Part shown: positions 16,012 to 24,385 of the stretch, one piece after another
How the letters are laid out: every line of letters starts with the position of its first letter
How positions within the stretch are numbered: the stretch's first letter is position 1
DNA from: Labilibaculum filiforme
Lineage (GTDB): Bacteria > Bacteroidota > Bacteroidia > Bacteroidales > Marinifilaceae
NCBI RefSeq assembly: GCF_002843315.1
Contig: NZ_MVDD01000002.1
Coordinates: forward strand, 434,001-498,000
Direction of reading: 5' to 3'
Length of the DNA: 64,000 bases
Position numbers and translations under genes: made by a program
Notes under the pieces: model-generated
Database searches by the model: none
Told to the model about the DNA's origin: nothing
Seen by the model: only the letters and a program-made list of their open reading frames with translations

Positions 16012-17295
16012 TCACTCTCCAAGGTGATACAAAATTACCTCTTCGACAGCCTTTTCGCACACCGGACAGAAATGTTTCATTTGGTTCGATTTCATTTTAC
16101 AATCCTGCATGGGCGAATAAATCCCTTTTTCCATGTATCCTCCTCCTTCAAACACGCCTAATTTATCCGCAAAATCTTTAGTTCTGGGAGTAGGTATAGG
16201 AATAGAATCATTCAGCATATTTTTCCATTTCTTCTCAAAATTAACAAGCGTAGTAATATTTGGCTCCCAAGGTTCCACCTCCAGGTTATAAAAATCCTCA
16301 TATGCCACTTCCGAAGAGTAATACTCATCTCCTAAGCCAGCAAATCCATGACCAAATTCATGACTTGACACTTCGTAGGACAATACATGATCAGCCGAAC
16401 AACTCGAATAATAGTTATAAAAACCACCTCCTCCATATTTATCGGTATTCACCAATACAAATATCTGATCGTAAGGAACATTTGCAGAAATATCATGTAA
16501 AGATTTAAGATCAAATGTAGTTAGATAACGATCCACATCAAACGTATAAAAGGTGGAGTTTACAGCTGTATTTTTGTAAACATTTTCTCCTGGAATATCC
16601 GTACCCGAATCTTCCGAAACCGACTCCAGTGCATAAATATTAAAACGATCGGCATATTTACTAAATGGCGCAACATCCAACAAATAACCAGCAACACGCT
16701 TGGTATCTGCTCTAAACTTATCCATTTCAGCAGCAGTGTATCCTTCTGCAATAAATGCAATATCAACACTTTGTGCTGGATCGCCCGTTCCCATTATTTT
16801 CGTAAATCGGATAGGATTCGGTTTTTCCTTACCAATAAAATAATTGCTTGGATCAATTTTATACTCCCATATTTTCTCCATACTTCCATCCCATTTTCTG
16901 GATTCAAGAACAAATCGGGCTGTTTTTTTCGGATAAGGCATTACGTTTACCTGATAAAAGGCTCTTTTAACCTCTTTTGCCTCGGCTGTGGATTGCCATT
17001 CCTGAAATAAAGAATTAAATCCCTTTGAGTAAAGCAATTCCCCAGACTCCCAATCAAAAAGTTGAAACCGAAAGGAACCGTAACCAAAGCGGTCAATTAA
17101 ATTAGATTTACTTCCTCCCCACATAGGTTCTTCCTTCAACTCCTTCAGAAAAATTGTTTGAGAATCGGCATCACCACCCATCAAATAATCTATTCGGAGG
17201 GTTTTATTTTCAAAATATTTCTCAAAATTACTTTGTCCGTAGCAAACCGAATAGAATCCCATTAAAACAATTACCAGTAAAGATTTTGCACTCAT
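16012..17295 (-). CDS. secreted M64-family metallopeptidase
   Basis: A 427-residue zinc peptidase of the M64 (IgA-peptidase-like) family. It carries a signal peptide (residues 1-~20, ending VCYGQS). An N-terminal beta domain (~25-145) precedes the catalytic domain with SSHEFGHGFAGLGDEYY, in which HEFGH supplies two zinc ligands and the downstream acidic residues the rest. GTGDPAQSVDIAFIAEGYTA is the typical start of the M64 domain, and two Cys pairs near the end (CKMKSNQMKHFCPVC) may form disulfides or bind metal. There is no T9SS sorting domain, so a periplasmic or Sec-secreted enzyme is expected. Confidence 0.9.
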   Translation of the reverse strand: MSAKSLLVIVLMGFYSVCYGQSNFEKYFENKTLRIDYLMGGDADSQTIFLKELKEEPMWGGSKSNLIDRFGYGSFRFQLFDWESGELLYSKGFNSLFQEWQSTAEAKEVKRAFYQVNVMPYPKKTARFVLESRKWDGSMEKIWEYKIDPSNYFIGKEKPNPIRFTKIMGTGDPAQSVDIAFIAEGYTAAEMDKFRADTKRVAGYLLDVAPFSKYADRFNIYALESVSEDSGTDIPGENVYKNTAVNSTFYTFDVDRYLTTFDLKSLHDISANVPYDQIFVLVNTDKYGGGGFYNYYSSCSADHVLSYEVSSHEFGHGFAGLGDEYYSSEVAYEDFYNLEVEPWEPNITTLVNFEKKWKNMLNDSIPIPTPRTKDFADKLGVFEGGGYMEKGIYSPMQDCKMKSNQMKHFCPVCEKAVEEVILYHLGE

Positions 17296-17349
17296 ATTAG
17301 TTGTTTTTGTATTTAGAGTTTAAATTTACAAATTATTATGAAATACATT

Positions 17350-17380
17350 TTTCTTTTCCTGAAAGGAATAGATATCTTAG
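17350..17380 (+). promoter_or_regulatory. promoter upstream of the MscS gene
   Basis: TTTC-N19-TATCTTAG, each box one base away from the TTTG / TAnnTTTG consensus and with exact spacing, about 30 bases upstream of the ATG. Confidence 0.5.
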
Positions 17381-17410
17381 ATTTTTAATTTAAAGTAAAC
17401 TTAGTATCAC

Positions 17411-18649
17411 ATGAAAGAACTCTTAGGCGTTCAATTAAAAAATTGGTTGATCAACGAAGGAATTGCCGTTTACTGGGCAATAATATTACAATCACTCATC
17501 GCAATTGTTATCGTAGTTTTTATTGCTTTAATATGCGACTTTATAGCAAAAAGAGTGTTAATCTCGATCATTACTAAATTGGTACGAAAAACCAAAACAA
17601 GCTGGGACGACATACTCTTGGAACGAAAAGTATTTAATAAAATAGCTCATTTCGCACCAGCAGCAATCATTTATTATAGTGCAGGAATGCTCGACCATCC
17701 GGGATTGAGTAATTTTATTCAAAACAGTGCACATGTATATATGGTGGTATTGGCGATCATTCTAATCGACACCTTTTTAAATGCTGGAAATGATATCTAC
17801 AATACCTTACCTGGAAGCAAAACAAGACCGATTAAAGGCTACCTACAAATTGTAAAGATTTTTTTCTACTCCATGGGGATTATCTCCATAACCGCACTTC
17901 TATTTGATCAGAATCCTTTTAATATTGTAGCAGGAATGGGAGCTTTTGCTGCTGTTATCCTGTTAATATTTAAAGATACCATACTCGGCTTTGTAGCCTC
18001 TATTCAACTATCAGCCAATAAAATGGTAAATATTGGCGATTGGATTTCGATGCCAGCCAAAGGAGCCGATGGAACTGTAATTGATATCAGTTTAAATACC
18101 GTTAAAGTTCAAAACTGGGACAAAACTATTAGCACCATACCAACCTACGCTCTTGTTTCCGAATCGTTCAACAATTGGAAAGGAATGGAGGAATCGGGCG
18201 GACGAAGAATAAAACGCCATTTGAATATAGATGTAAAATCTATTCATTTCTTAAATGAGGAAGAAATCGCAAAATTTGAAAAAATTCGCTTGTTAAAGGA
18301 TTATTTAGTGGAGAAAAAGAATGAGATTCGAGCGAGCCATCCCGAAGGTGAAATCCCAGTAAATCAGCGACGATTAACCAATGTAGGTACCTTCCGAAAA
18401 TATGTGGAGGCCTATCTTCAGGAACACCCAAAAATTCATAACGAAATGACTTTTCTTGTTCGACAATTACAAGTATCGGAAAAAGGATTGCCTCTTGAAA
18501 TATATGTATTCTCTAACGATCAGGAATGGGCGAACTATGAAGCCATTCAAGCCGATATTTTCGATCATATTCTAGCCATTGTACCTGAATTCGGCTTACG
18601 AGTATTTCAAAACCCTACGGGAGATGATTTTCACAAACTAGTAAATTAA
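17411..18649 (+). CDS. mechanosensitive ion channel, MscS family
   Basis: A 412-residue channel protein. Helices lie at ~20-42, ~75-92, ~100-120, ~145-165 and the pore-lining region ~170-195 (IVAGMGAFAAVILLIFKDTILGF, Gly/Ala-rich). A beta domain (residues ~200-240, MVNIGDWISMPAKGADGTVIDI) and an extended cytoplasmic domain follow. It belongs to the longer MscS-like group of Bacteroidota, resembling the YbdG/MscM type with its ~55-residue insert containing NQRRLTNVGTFRKYVEAYL. It opens under hypo-osmotic stress. It is followed after 2 bases by a SemiSWEET-like gene. Confidence 0.92.
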   Translation: MKELLGVQLKNWLINEGIAVYWAIILQSLIAIVIVVFIALICDFIAKRVLISIITKLVRKTKTSWDDILLERKVFNKIAHFAPAAIIYYSAGMLDHPGLSNFIQNSAHVYMVVLAIILIDTFLNAGNDIYNTLPGSKTRPIKGYLQIVKIFFYSMGIISITALLFDQNPFNIVAGMGAFAAVILLIFKDTILGFVASIQLSANKMVNIGDWISMPAKGADGTVIDISLNTVKVQNWDKTISTIPTYALVSESFNNWKGMEESGGRRIKRHLNIDVKSIHFLNEEEIAKFEKIRLLKDYLVEKKNEIRASHPEGEIPVNQRRLTNVGTFRKYVEAYLQEHPKIHNEMTFLVRQLQVSEKGLPLEIYVFSNDQEWANYEAIQADIFDHILAIVPEFGLRVFQNPTGDDFHKLVN

Positions 18650-18651
18650 GC

Positions 18652-18945
18652 ATGAAAAAAGCTTTTGCCAAACTAAATTTTTTTGAATCACTAGGTTGGT
18701 TTGGAAACATTATTTTAAGCATTGGGGTTATTCCACAAGTGGTGCAAACTTACAAAACGCACGACGTTGCTAGTTTTAACTGGCCATTTTTACTCATGTG
18801 GGCTTTTGGTGTGTTCTTTACTTTTATTTATATTGTAAATGGAGATTTAAAATCGAACAAACGACAATACCCACTGTGGCTTAATTATATAGTAAATATA
18901 TTTGCTACCTTTTACCTATGCTATGCAAAACTAATATTTAGTTAA
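18652..18945 (+). CDS. SemiSWEET-like PQ-loop protein
   Basis: A 97-residue membrane protein with three helices (~12-30, ~43-62, ~76-95). The PQ-loop motif in helix 1 (GVIPQVVQTYKTHDVASFNW) marks the SemiSWEET/PQ-loop family, whose members form dimers that move sugars. It starts two bases after the stop of the mscS gene, so the two are surely co-translated. Substrate unknown; a link to osmotic release of small solutes is only suggested by the neighbour. Confidence 0.85.
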   Translation: MKKAFAKLNFFESLGWFGNIILSIGVIPQVVQTYKTHDVASFNWPFLLMWAFGVFFTFIYIVNGDLKSNKRQYPLWLNYIVNIFATFYLCYAKLIFS

Positions 18946-18986
18946 CCACTAAAAGTTAAATCATACATCAACCTAAGCTCATAAAA

Positions 18987-19541
18987 ATGAAAAAAACACT
19001 TATTATTTTTCTTTTACTAAGCAGTTTTTACGGATTTTCCCAAACAAGAGTTGGCGGCGTTGAATTTCCTAAGGAGCTGATTATTAAAGATAACCATTTG
19101 CAATTAAAAGGAGCAGGCACCCGCGTTAAACTTTGGATGGACATGTACGCAATGGGCTTGTATCTTTCAACGGATAGAAAAGATGCTGACAAAATTATTA
19201 TTGCTGATGAAAGTATGGGAATCCGCTTAGAGATTATATCTGGATTAATTACCTCTGAAAAAATGGAAAAAGCTACCAGAGAAGGTTTTAAAAATGCAAC
19301 CAACGGCGAAATGGAAAATATCAAACAAGAAATTGAAGATTTCATTTCTATTTTTATGGGCGATATCGAGAAAAAAGATGTATTTGAATTTATCTACTCG
19401 CCAACTATTGGCACAATGGTATATAAAAATGGAGAATTGAAACAAGCCATTCGCGGATTATCGTTTAAACAAGCCTTATTTGGAATATGGCTTTGTAACA
19501 AACCCGCAGACAAAAGTCTAAAAGAAAAATTAGTAAATTGA
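18987..19541 (+). CDS. chalcone-isomerase-like exported protein
   Basis: A 184-residue protein with a signal peptide (1-~18, ending FYGFSQ) and a chalcone isomerase-fold domain (VGGVEFPKELIIKDNHLQLKG shortened in other members; VKLWMDMYAMGLYL; FEFIYSPTIGTMVYKNG). Bacterial members are fatty-acid or lipid binding rather than flavonoid enzymes. It is likely in the same operon as mscS and the SemiSWEET gene (41-base gap). Possible periplasmic lipid carrier; function not established. Confidence 0.82.
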   Translation: MKKTLIIFLLLSSFYGFSQTRVGGVEFPKELIIKDNHLQLKGAGTRVKLWMDMYAMGLYLSTDRKDADKIIIADESMGIRLEIISGLITSEKMEKATREGFKNATNGEMENIKQEIEDFISIFMGDIEKKDVFEFIYSPTIGTMVYKNGELKQAIRGLSFKQALFGIWLCNKPADKSLKEKLVN

Positions 19542-19814
19542 TTCAGCCTGCCAGATAAGTACGCTTAAAGAGTTTGGTTTTGGCTTTTCATGTTTTTTTA
19601 TGAATTGTAGACCTTAACGACTACGCCTAAATATTGATAAAAAAACACCAATTTTAAAATAAATCTTTACCTTAGCGCCACATACCTAGCAGTAAGTTTA
19701 ACTTACAACTTATCAATAAACAAAATCTTTCGGACACAAAAAGATAGTCGCTTAAGAAAAATTTGTGCGCCAATAATAAGGGCACATATATTAGTTGAAA
19801 CAAAAACATTAACA

Positions 19815-20900
19815 ATGAGTACCAAAAGATTTTCGAAAATTGTTGGGTCCGGTAGTTATATCCCAACCGTTCAAGTTAAAAATGAGCATTTTTTGAATCA
19901 CAGTTTTTTTGATCCAAATGGCCAGAAAATTGAAACACCCAATGCTGAGATCATAGAGAAATTTAAGGACATCACTGGAATAAGTGAACGAAAATATGCT
20001 CCTGATGATCAGAGAAACTCTGACCTTGCCTATTTAGCAGCGAAAGATGCCTTAGAATCTTCCAAAATAGATAAAGAAAGCTTAGATTATATCATTGTTG
20101 CTCACAACTTTGGTGATGTAAAACCAAACTCTACGCTAACCAACCAATTACCTTGTTTGGCGGCAAAAGTGAAAAATCTGCTTCAAATAAAAAATCCTAA
20201 GACAATAGCTTACGATGTTCTTTTCGGCTGTCCGGGTTGGATTCAATGTATGATTCAAGCAAACTATTATATCAAATCGGGCGATGCCCAACGAGTAATG
20301 GTTATTGGATCCGAAACTCTATCGAGAGTGTGCGATCCGCACGACAGAGATAGTATGATTTATTCGGATGGTGCAGGAGCAACAATATTGGAAGCTTGCG
20401 AAACAGAAGAAGCATCGGGAATATTAGCTCATGCTACACGAACAGATACAATTAATGAAGCCTACTTTTTGCGTGCTGACATTTCGGACAAAGCCGATTT
20501 TGAAGGCAATAAAAACAATCTTTTCATTAAAATGCACGGTCGTAAAATTTACGAATATGCCATTTCGTATGTTCCAGGTGTTGTAAAAGAAGCAATTGAT
20601 AAGGCAGGATTAGATATTAAGGATATCAAAAAAATCCTCATCCATCAAGCAAATGAAAAAATGGATGAAGCCATTGCTAAACGTCTTTACCGTTTGTATC
20701 AGGAAAGAAATATTCCTGCGAAAATCATGCCTATGATTATTCAGGAAATGGGAAATAACTCTGTTGCTACTGTACCTATTCTTTACGATCAAATTGCTAA
20801 AGACAAATTAGAAGATCATAAACTAAAAAAAGGAGATTACATTGTTTTTGCTTCGGTTGGTGCCGGAATGAACATTAATTCTTTCGTTTATAAAGTTTAA
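19815..20900 (+). CDS. 3-oxoacyl-ACP synthase III-like ketosynthase
   Basis: A thiolase-fold condensing enzyme of the FabH type with 361 residues, slightly longer than housekeeping FabH (~320-330). The catalytic triad is Cys139 (VLFGCPGWI), His277 (LIHQANEKM) and Asn ~314 (MGNNSVATVP). An extended N-terminus and a Tyr/Asp-rich region (CDPHDRDSMIYSDGAGA) also fit. It may start fatty-acid or specialised lipid synthesis; there is no acyl carrier protein or reductase next to it. The TACCTTAG at 19668-19675 resembles a -7 box. A hairpin terminator follows 180 bases downstream. Confidence 0.88.
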   Translation: MSTKRFSKIVGSGSYIPTVQVKNEHFLNHSFFDPNGQKIETPNAEIIEKFKDITGISERKYAPDDQRNSDLAYLAAKDALESSKIDKESLDYIIVAHNFGDVKPNSTLTNQLPCLAAKVKNLLQIKNPKTIAYDVLFGCPGWIQCMIQANYYIKSGDAQRVMVIGSETLSRVCDPHDRDSMIYSDGAGATILEACETEEASGILAHATRTDTINEAYFLRADISDKADFEGNKNNLFIKMHGRKIYEYAISYVPGVVKEAIDKAGLDIKDIKKILIHQANEKMDEAIAKRLYRLYQERNIPAKIMPMIIQEMGNNSVATVPILYDQIAKDKLEDHKLKKGDYIVFASVGAGMNINSFVYKV

Positions 20901-21078
20901 TTAGGCTTTTTTCGATCCAATTCGAAAGATTTTAAAGAAAGACTTGTATTCAAGAATTAATTTTAGCAAATTAGCAGGGCTGAATCTGAAACAGACAAGG
21001 GAATTAGGAGATTGAGGAGATAGACAACATTCAGAAGTCAGAATCAAATTGCATTCTAACCCTAAGATTACTATAGAT

Positions 21079-21120
21079 AATTACCCGATCAAATTCGTTT
21101 GATTCGGGTAATTCTTTTTT
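21079..21120 (+). terminator. terminator after the FabH-like gene
   Basis: AATTACCCGA-TCAAA pairs with TTTGA-TTCGGGTAATT (one bulged base) around a TTCG tetraloop, then TTCTTTTTT. It ends a 3' region of about 180 bases (20901-21078) that shows no other gene. It may alternatively end a small unannotated RNA. Confidence 0.88.
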
Positions 21121-21220
21121 AAGACAAACTCCTTTTTCGAAGAAAGAATCCAAATTAGAGATAAAAAAAACAAGCTGGAAAAATACCTTTATCTTGCAGT
21201 TAATAAAAACGATAAACCGG

Positions 21221-22585
21221 ATGGATTCACTATATACTTTCGCTATTCTTATTTGTTTAGCAGCAGCCATTTTGTTCTTTATTACTCTACTTTATACCAG
21301 CATCATTTTTTGGAAAGAGAAGGAAAAAAGAGCCACTTTTCGGGCGGTTACATTCCTGTTCGTACTACCTGTTCCTTATCTGCTTTCTTGGTATTATTCG
21401 TGGGAAATAGTTGCCTTACTTTTATCCATTGATCTTTTGCTTACCTTTCTTGTTTTTGCAATTCCATTCCCAAGGCCTAAAAATATTTGCGACGATTTTC
21501 CAGCATCTCAAATTGATGAACGAGATATCATGTTCGCGAGAAACGAGTTAAAAGTTGGTTCGAATCGATACGATGAGTATTATCAGAATAATCCTGACAA
21601 AGAGATTCTGGATAATAAGTTTAGAAAAGAACCCGGTTTACTAACTAAAAAGTCCGTTTTTTACAACCGAATGGCTTATGCCGCATCCAATGCCAGTTTT
21701 TTTGCTGTAGACCATTTTAAAACGGCTATCGATGGAGAGGTGAATCCTATTCAGGAAGCTATTTCGCAGGAAAAAATGATTGTATTCCTAAAATCCTGGA
21801 CCAAAAAATTAGGCGCTCTTCAGGTTGGCTTCACAAAATTATCCGATTACCATTACTACTCACATAAAGGCAGAGGTGATCAATATGGAGAGCAAATAAA
21901 AAATCATCATTCCTACGCAATTGCCTTTACGGTTGAAATGAATCAAGAAATGGTAGCCGCAGCACCAAAAGCCTCCATAGTTATGGAATCGGCACAACAA
22001 TATTTAGAGGCAGGGAGAATTGCGGTACAAATTGGTCAATTCCTTCGAAATTTGGGCTATTCGGCAAAAGCCCATATCGATGGAAATTACGAAGTAATTT
22101 GTCCTCTTGTTGCAAGAGATGCTGGTTTGGGAGAAATTGGCCGTATGGGCTTATTAATGACTCCAAAAGAAGGCCCTCGTGTTCGTTTAGGAGTAGTTAC
22201 CACCGATTTTGTACTGCCATCCAAGCAATGGAAAAAAAACAACAGTTTGCTCGATTTCTGTAATCGATGCAAGAAATGTGCAGCAGTTTGTCCGAGCAAA
22301 TCGATTTCTTTTGATCCACCCCACAGGATAGATGGAATAAAACGCTGGCAAATAAATTCCGAAAGTTGTTTTACCTATTGGAGCAAAGCAGGAACAGATT
22401 GTGGACGTTGCATGGCGAGTTGTCCTTATTCTCATCCAAATAATTTCTTACACAATTCTATTCGCTGGGGAATTCAACACTCTCCTTTATTCCGAAGAAT
22501 TGCCGTACCATTGGATGATTTCTTTTATGGCAGAAAACCTAAAGCAGCAAAAATGCCAAACTGGATTCCCAATGAGAAATTATAA
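21221..22585 (+). CDS. membrane-anchored reductive-dehalogenase-like corrinoid/Fe-S protein
   Basis: A 454-residue member of the RdhA/QueG superfamily of corrinoid-dependent reductases. Instead of the Tat signal of classical RdhA it has three predicted N-terminal membrane helices (~3-27, ~38-58, ~60-78). The catalytic part begins near residue ~90 (DERDIMFARNEL) and includes a corrinoid-site region with ARDAGLGEIGRMGLLMTP (~residues 300-320). Two 4Fe-4S motifs follow: C347-x2-C350-x2-C353-x3-C357-P, and C383 with C394-x2-C397-x3-C401-P, the pattern of bacterial ferredoxin-like RdhA. The ATG at 21221 is preferred to a TTG nine codons upstream. No RdhB-type anchor gene follows. TM-anchored RdhA-like proteins have been reported from Bacteroidota (memory); the electron acceptor is unknown. 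Confidence 0.8.
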   Translation: MDSLYTFAILICLAAAILFFITLLYTSIIFWKEKEKRATFRAVTFLFVLPVPYLLSWYYSWEIVALLLSIDLLLTFLVFAIPFPRPKNICDDFPASQIDERDIMFARNELKVGSNRYDEYYQNNPDKEILDNKFRKEPGLLTKKSVFYNRMAYAASNASFFAVDHFKTAIDGEVNPIQEAISQEKMIVFLKSWTKKLGALQVGFTKLSDYHYYSHKGRGDQYGEQIKNHHSYAIAFTVEMNQEMVAAAPKASIVMESAQQYLEAGRIAVQIGQFLRNLGYSAKAHIDGNYEVICPLVARDAGLGEIGRMGLLMTPKEGPRVRLGVVTTDFVLPSKQWKKNNSLLDFCNRCKKCAAVCPSKSISFDPPHRIDGIKRWQINSESCFTYWSKAGTDCGRCMASCPYSHPNNFLHNSIRWGIQHSPLFRRIAVPLDDFFYGRKPKAAKMPNWIPNEKL

Positions 22586-22631
22586 TAAATAAGAAAAATA
22601 AGCCACTTGTATTTCGCTTAATTTATTACAT

Positions 22632-23492
22632 CTATTGATAATCCTTAACTTTTTCATGTTCATTACATTTTTTGTAAAGGTTATACAATGCATTCTTTAC
22701 ATTGTTATTTGGTTTTAATTTGTATGCCACTAACAAAAATGGTTCTGCTTTGCGCATATCAGCTCTTGCAACATCTAAATTTTTTATACATTTCTGATAA
22801 TCGTTATCAGTTGGTTTAACAATAGCTTCATATTTCTCAACTGCGGTATCGTAAGCCCGATTTGCCTCTAAAAACAAAATAACTCCTAAGTTCATATTTG
22901 AATTCACATCATCAGACTTACAGTCGATTGCTTTCCGATACTCAAGCACAGCATTTTCAACATCCTCTAATTTCTGATATGCGATTGCCTTAAAATAGTG
23001 ATATTTATAATTCCCCGAATCCCAAACCAGCAATTCATCACATAGCGGAATTAACTCTTTAAATTTTCCAGTATTTACATATAAATATGCAAGACTCTTA
23101 ACAGATTCCCTATACTCATGCGGTAAATTCTTACTTTTAGTCAACAATACAAATTCTTGTCCATCAGTATCATTTTCCGATTTATAAATCGCCAATAATT
23201 TAGAATAAAAACTTGGCCCTGGAGTTCCCATACCTATTGCAATTCGGTAATTTTTCTTTGCCTCTTCCATCTTACCTCGCTCTTGCTGGCAAACTCCAAC
23301 ATATCCAAAAGCCCACGATCGTTGTATTGTATCACCAATACCAGTTGCTATTAGTTCTTGATAACTTATTAAAGCTTCCGTATAGTTTTCCTCAAAAAAT
23401 TTACTGTTTGCCTTATTCAACTCACTATCAAAATCTTGTCCGAATCCAAAAAATGACAAGAAAATCAGAAATACAGTTAAAACTACTTTCAT
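22632..23492 (-). CDS. exported tetratricopeptide-repeat protein
   Basis: A 286-residue protein with a signal peptide (1-~18, ending FFGFGQ) and about five to six TPR-type helical repeats covering ~22-275 (for example NKANSKFFEENYTEALISYQ and NYKYHYFKAIAYQKLEDVEN). It probably scaffolds a periplasmic assembly. Convergent with the RdhA-like gene and about 140 bases from rlmB; a terminator for rlmB lies between them, so it is a separate transcript. No specific function is recognisable. Confidence 0.8.
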   Translation of the reverse strand: MKVVLTVFLIFLSFFGFGQDFDSELNKANSKFFEENYTEALISYQELIATGIGDTIQRSWAFGYVGVCQQERGKMEEAKKNYRIAIGMGTPGPSFYSKLLAIYKSENDTDGQEFVLLTKSKNLPHEYRESVKSLAYLYVNTGKFKELIPLCDELLVWDSGNYKYHYFKAIAYQKLEDVENAVLEYRKAIDCKSDDVNSNMNLGVILFLEANRAYDTAVEKYEAIVKPTDNDYQKCIKNLDVARADMRKAEPFLLVAYKLKPNNNVKNALYNLYKKCNEHEKVKDYQ

Positions 23493-23577
23493 AATTCTAT
23501 TGTTTACGTTTTTAATACACCTACAATATAATAACGTTTAAATAGGAAACTAGGGTGACTGTATTCAATAATATTTC

Positions 23578-23608
23578 ATAAAAAAAACGCAGAAATAAAA
23601 TTTCTGCG
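23578..23608 (-). terminator. terminator of the rlmB transcript
   Basis: The 9-bp stem ACGCAGAAA / TTTCTGCGT with a 5-nt loop is followed on the - strand by eight T. Confidence 0.9.
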
Positions 23609-23632
23609 TTCAAATAAATATCTATTATCGGA

Positions 23633-24373
23633 TTATCCTCTTTGTCGAACCGCTTCGTAAACCATTAGAGAAGCTGCAACAGAAACATTTAAAGATTGAA
23701 TGGCTCCTAAAATAGGAATCTTCACCTGCTCATCCGCCAAACGTAATAAAGCATCTTCAATACCAGTATCTTCCGATCCCATAATAATTGCTGTTGCAAG
23801 AGTAAAATCACCTTCGGTATACACTTTATCTGCTTTTTCAGTAGCTGCTACAATTCGAATTCCCTCTTTCTTCAAATTTCGAGTAAGTGTTTTTAAGTTT
23901 TGCACTCTACAAACTGGAATATTGTACAACGCTCCTGCAGATGTTTTAATAGAATCGGGAGTAATTTTTGCTGAATTCTTAAATGGAATTACAATTGCAT
24001 GCACGCCTGCACACTCTGCCGATCGAGCAATAGCACCAAAGTTTCGCACATCAGTTACCTGATCTAAAATCAAAATTAAAGGAGTTTTACCTTGCGTAAG
24101 CAATTCCGGAATAACTTCTTCTATTTCTTGATAAGGAATTGGTACAATTAAGGCAATTACTCCTTGATTGTTATGCTGATCCAAAGAATTTAACTTCTCA
24201 ACAGGAACGAACTGATATTCAACTCCTTTTTCGCGAATTAAATCGAATAACTCTTGAAATAAAGCACCCGATAAACCAGTACGGATTAATACTTTTTCAA
24301 TTTCCTTTTCACTCTTTATTGCTTCCATTGTTGCTCTAATTCCGAACAACATCTCCTGTTTTTGTTTAGCCAT
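23633..24373 (-). CDS. rlmB: 23S rRNA (guanosine2251-2'-O)-methyltransferase, RlmB/SpoU type
   Basis: SPOUT-class methyltransferase of 246 residues that modifies G2251 of 23S rRNA. An N-terminal substrate-binding domain (MLFGIRATMEAI) precedes the knotted catalytic domain with VTDVRNFGAIARSAECAGVHA, VAATEKADKVY and IMGSEDTGIE, ending SLNVSVAASLMVYEAVRQRG, the SAM-binding knot. The gene is followed on the same strand by the terminator above and preceded by the DUF418 gene. Confidence 0.93.
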   Translation of the reverse strand: MAKQKQEMLFGIRATMEAIKSEKEIEKVLIRTGLSGALFQELFDLIREKGVEYQFVPVEKLNSLDQHNNQGVIALIVPIPYQEIEEVIPELLTQGKTPLILILDQVTDVRNFGAIARSAECAGVHAIVIPFKNSAKITPDSIKTSAGALYNIPVCRVQNLKTLTRNLKKEGIRIVAATEKADKVYTEGDFTLATAIIMGSEDTGIEDALLRLADEQVKIPILGAIQSLNVSVAASLMVYEAVRQRG

Positions 24374-24385
24374 CGATTTATTTGC

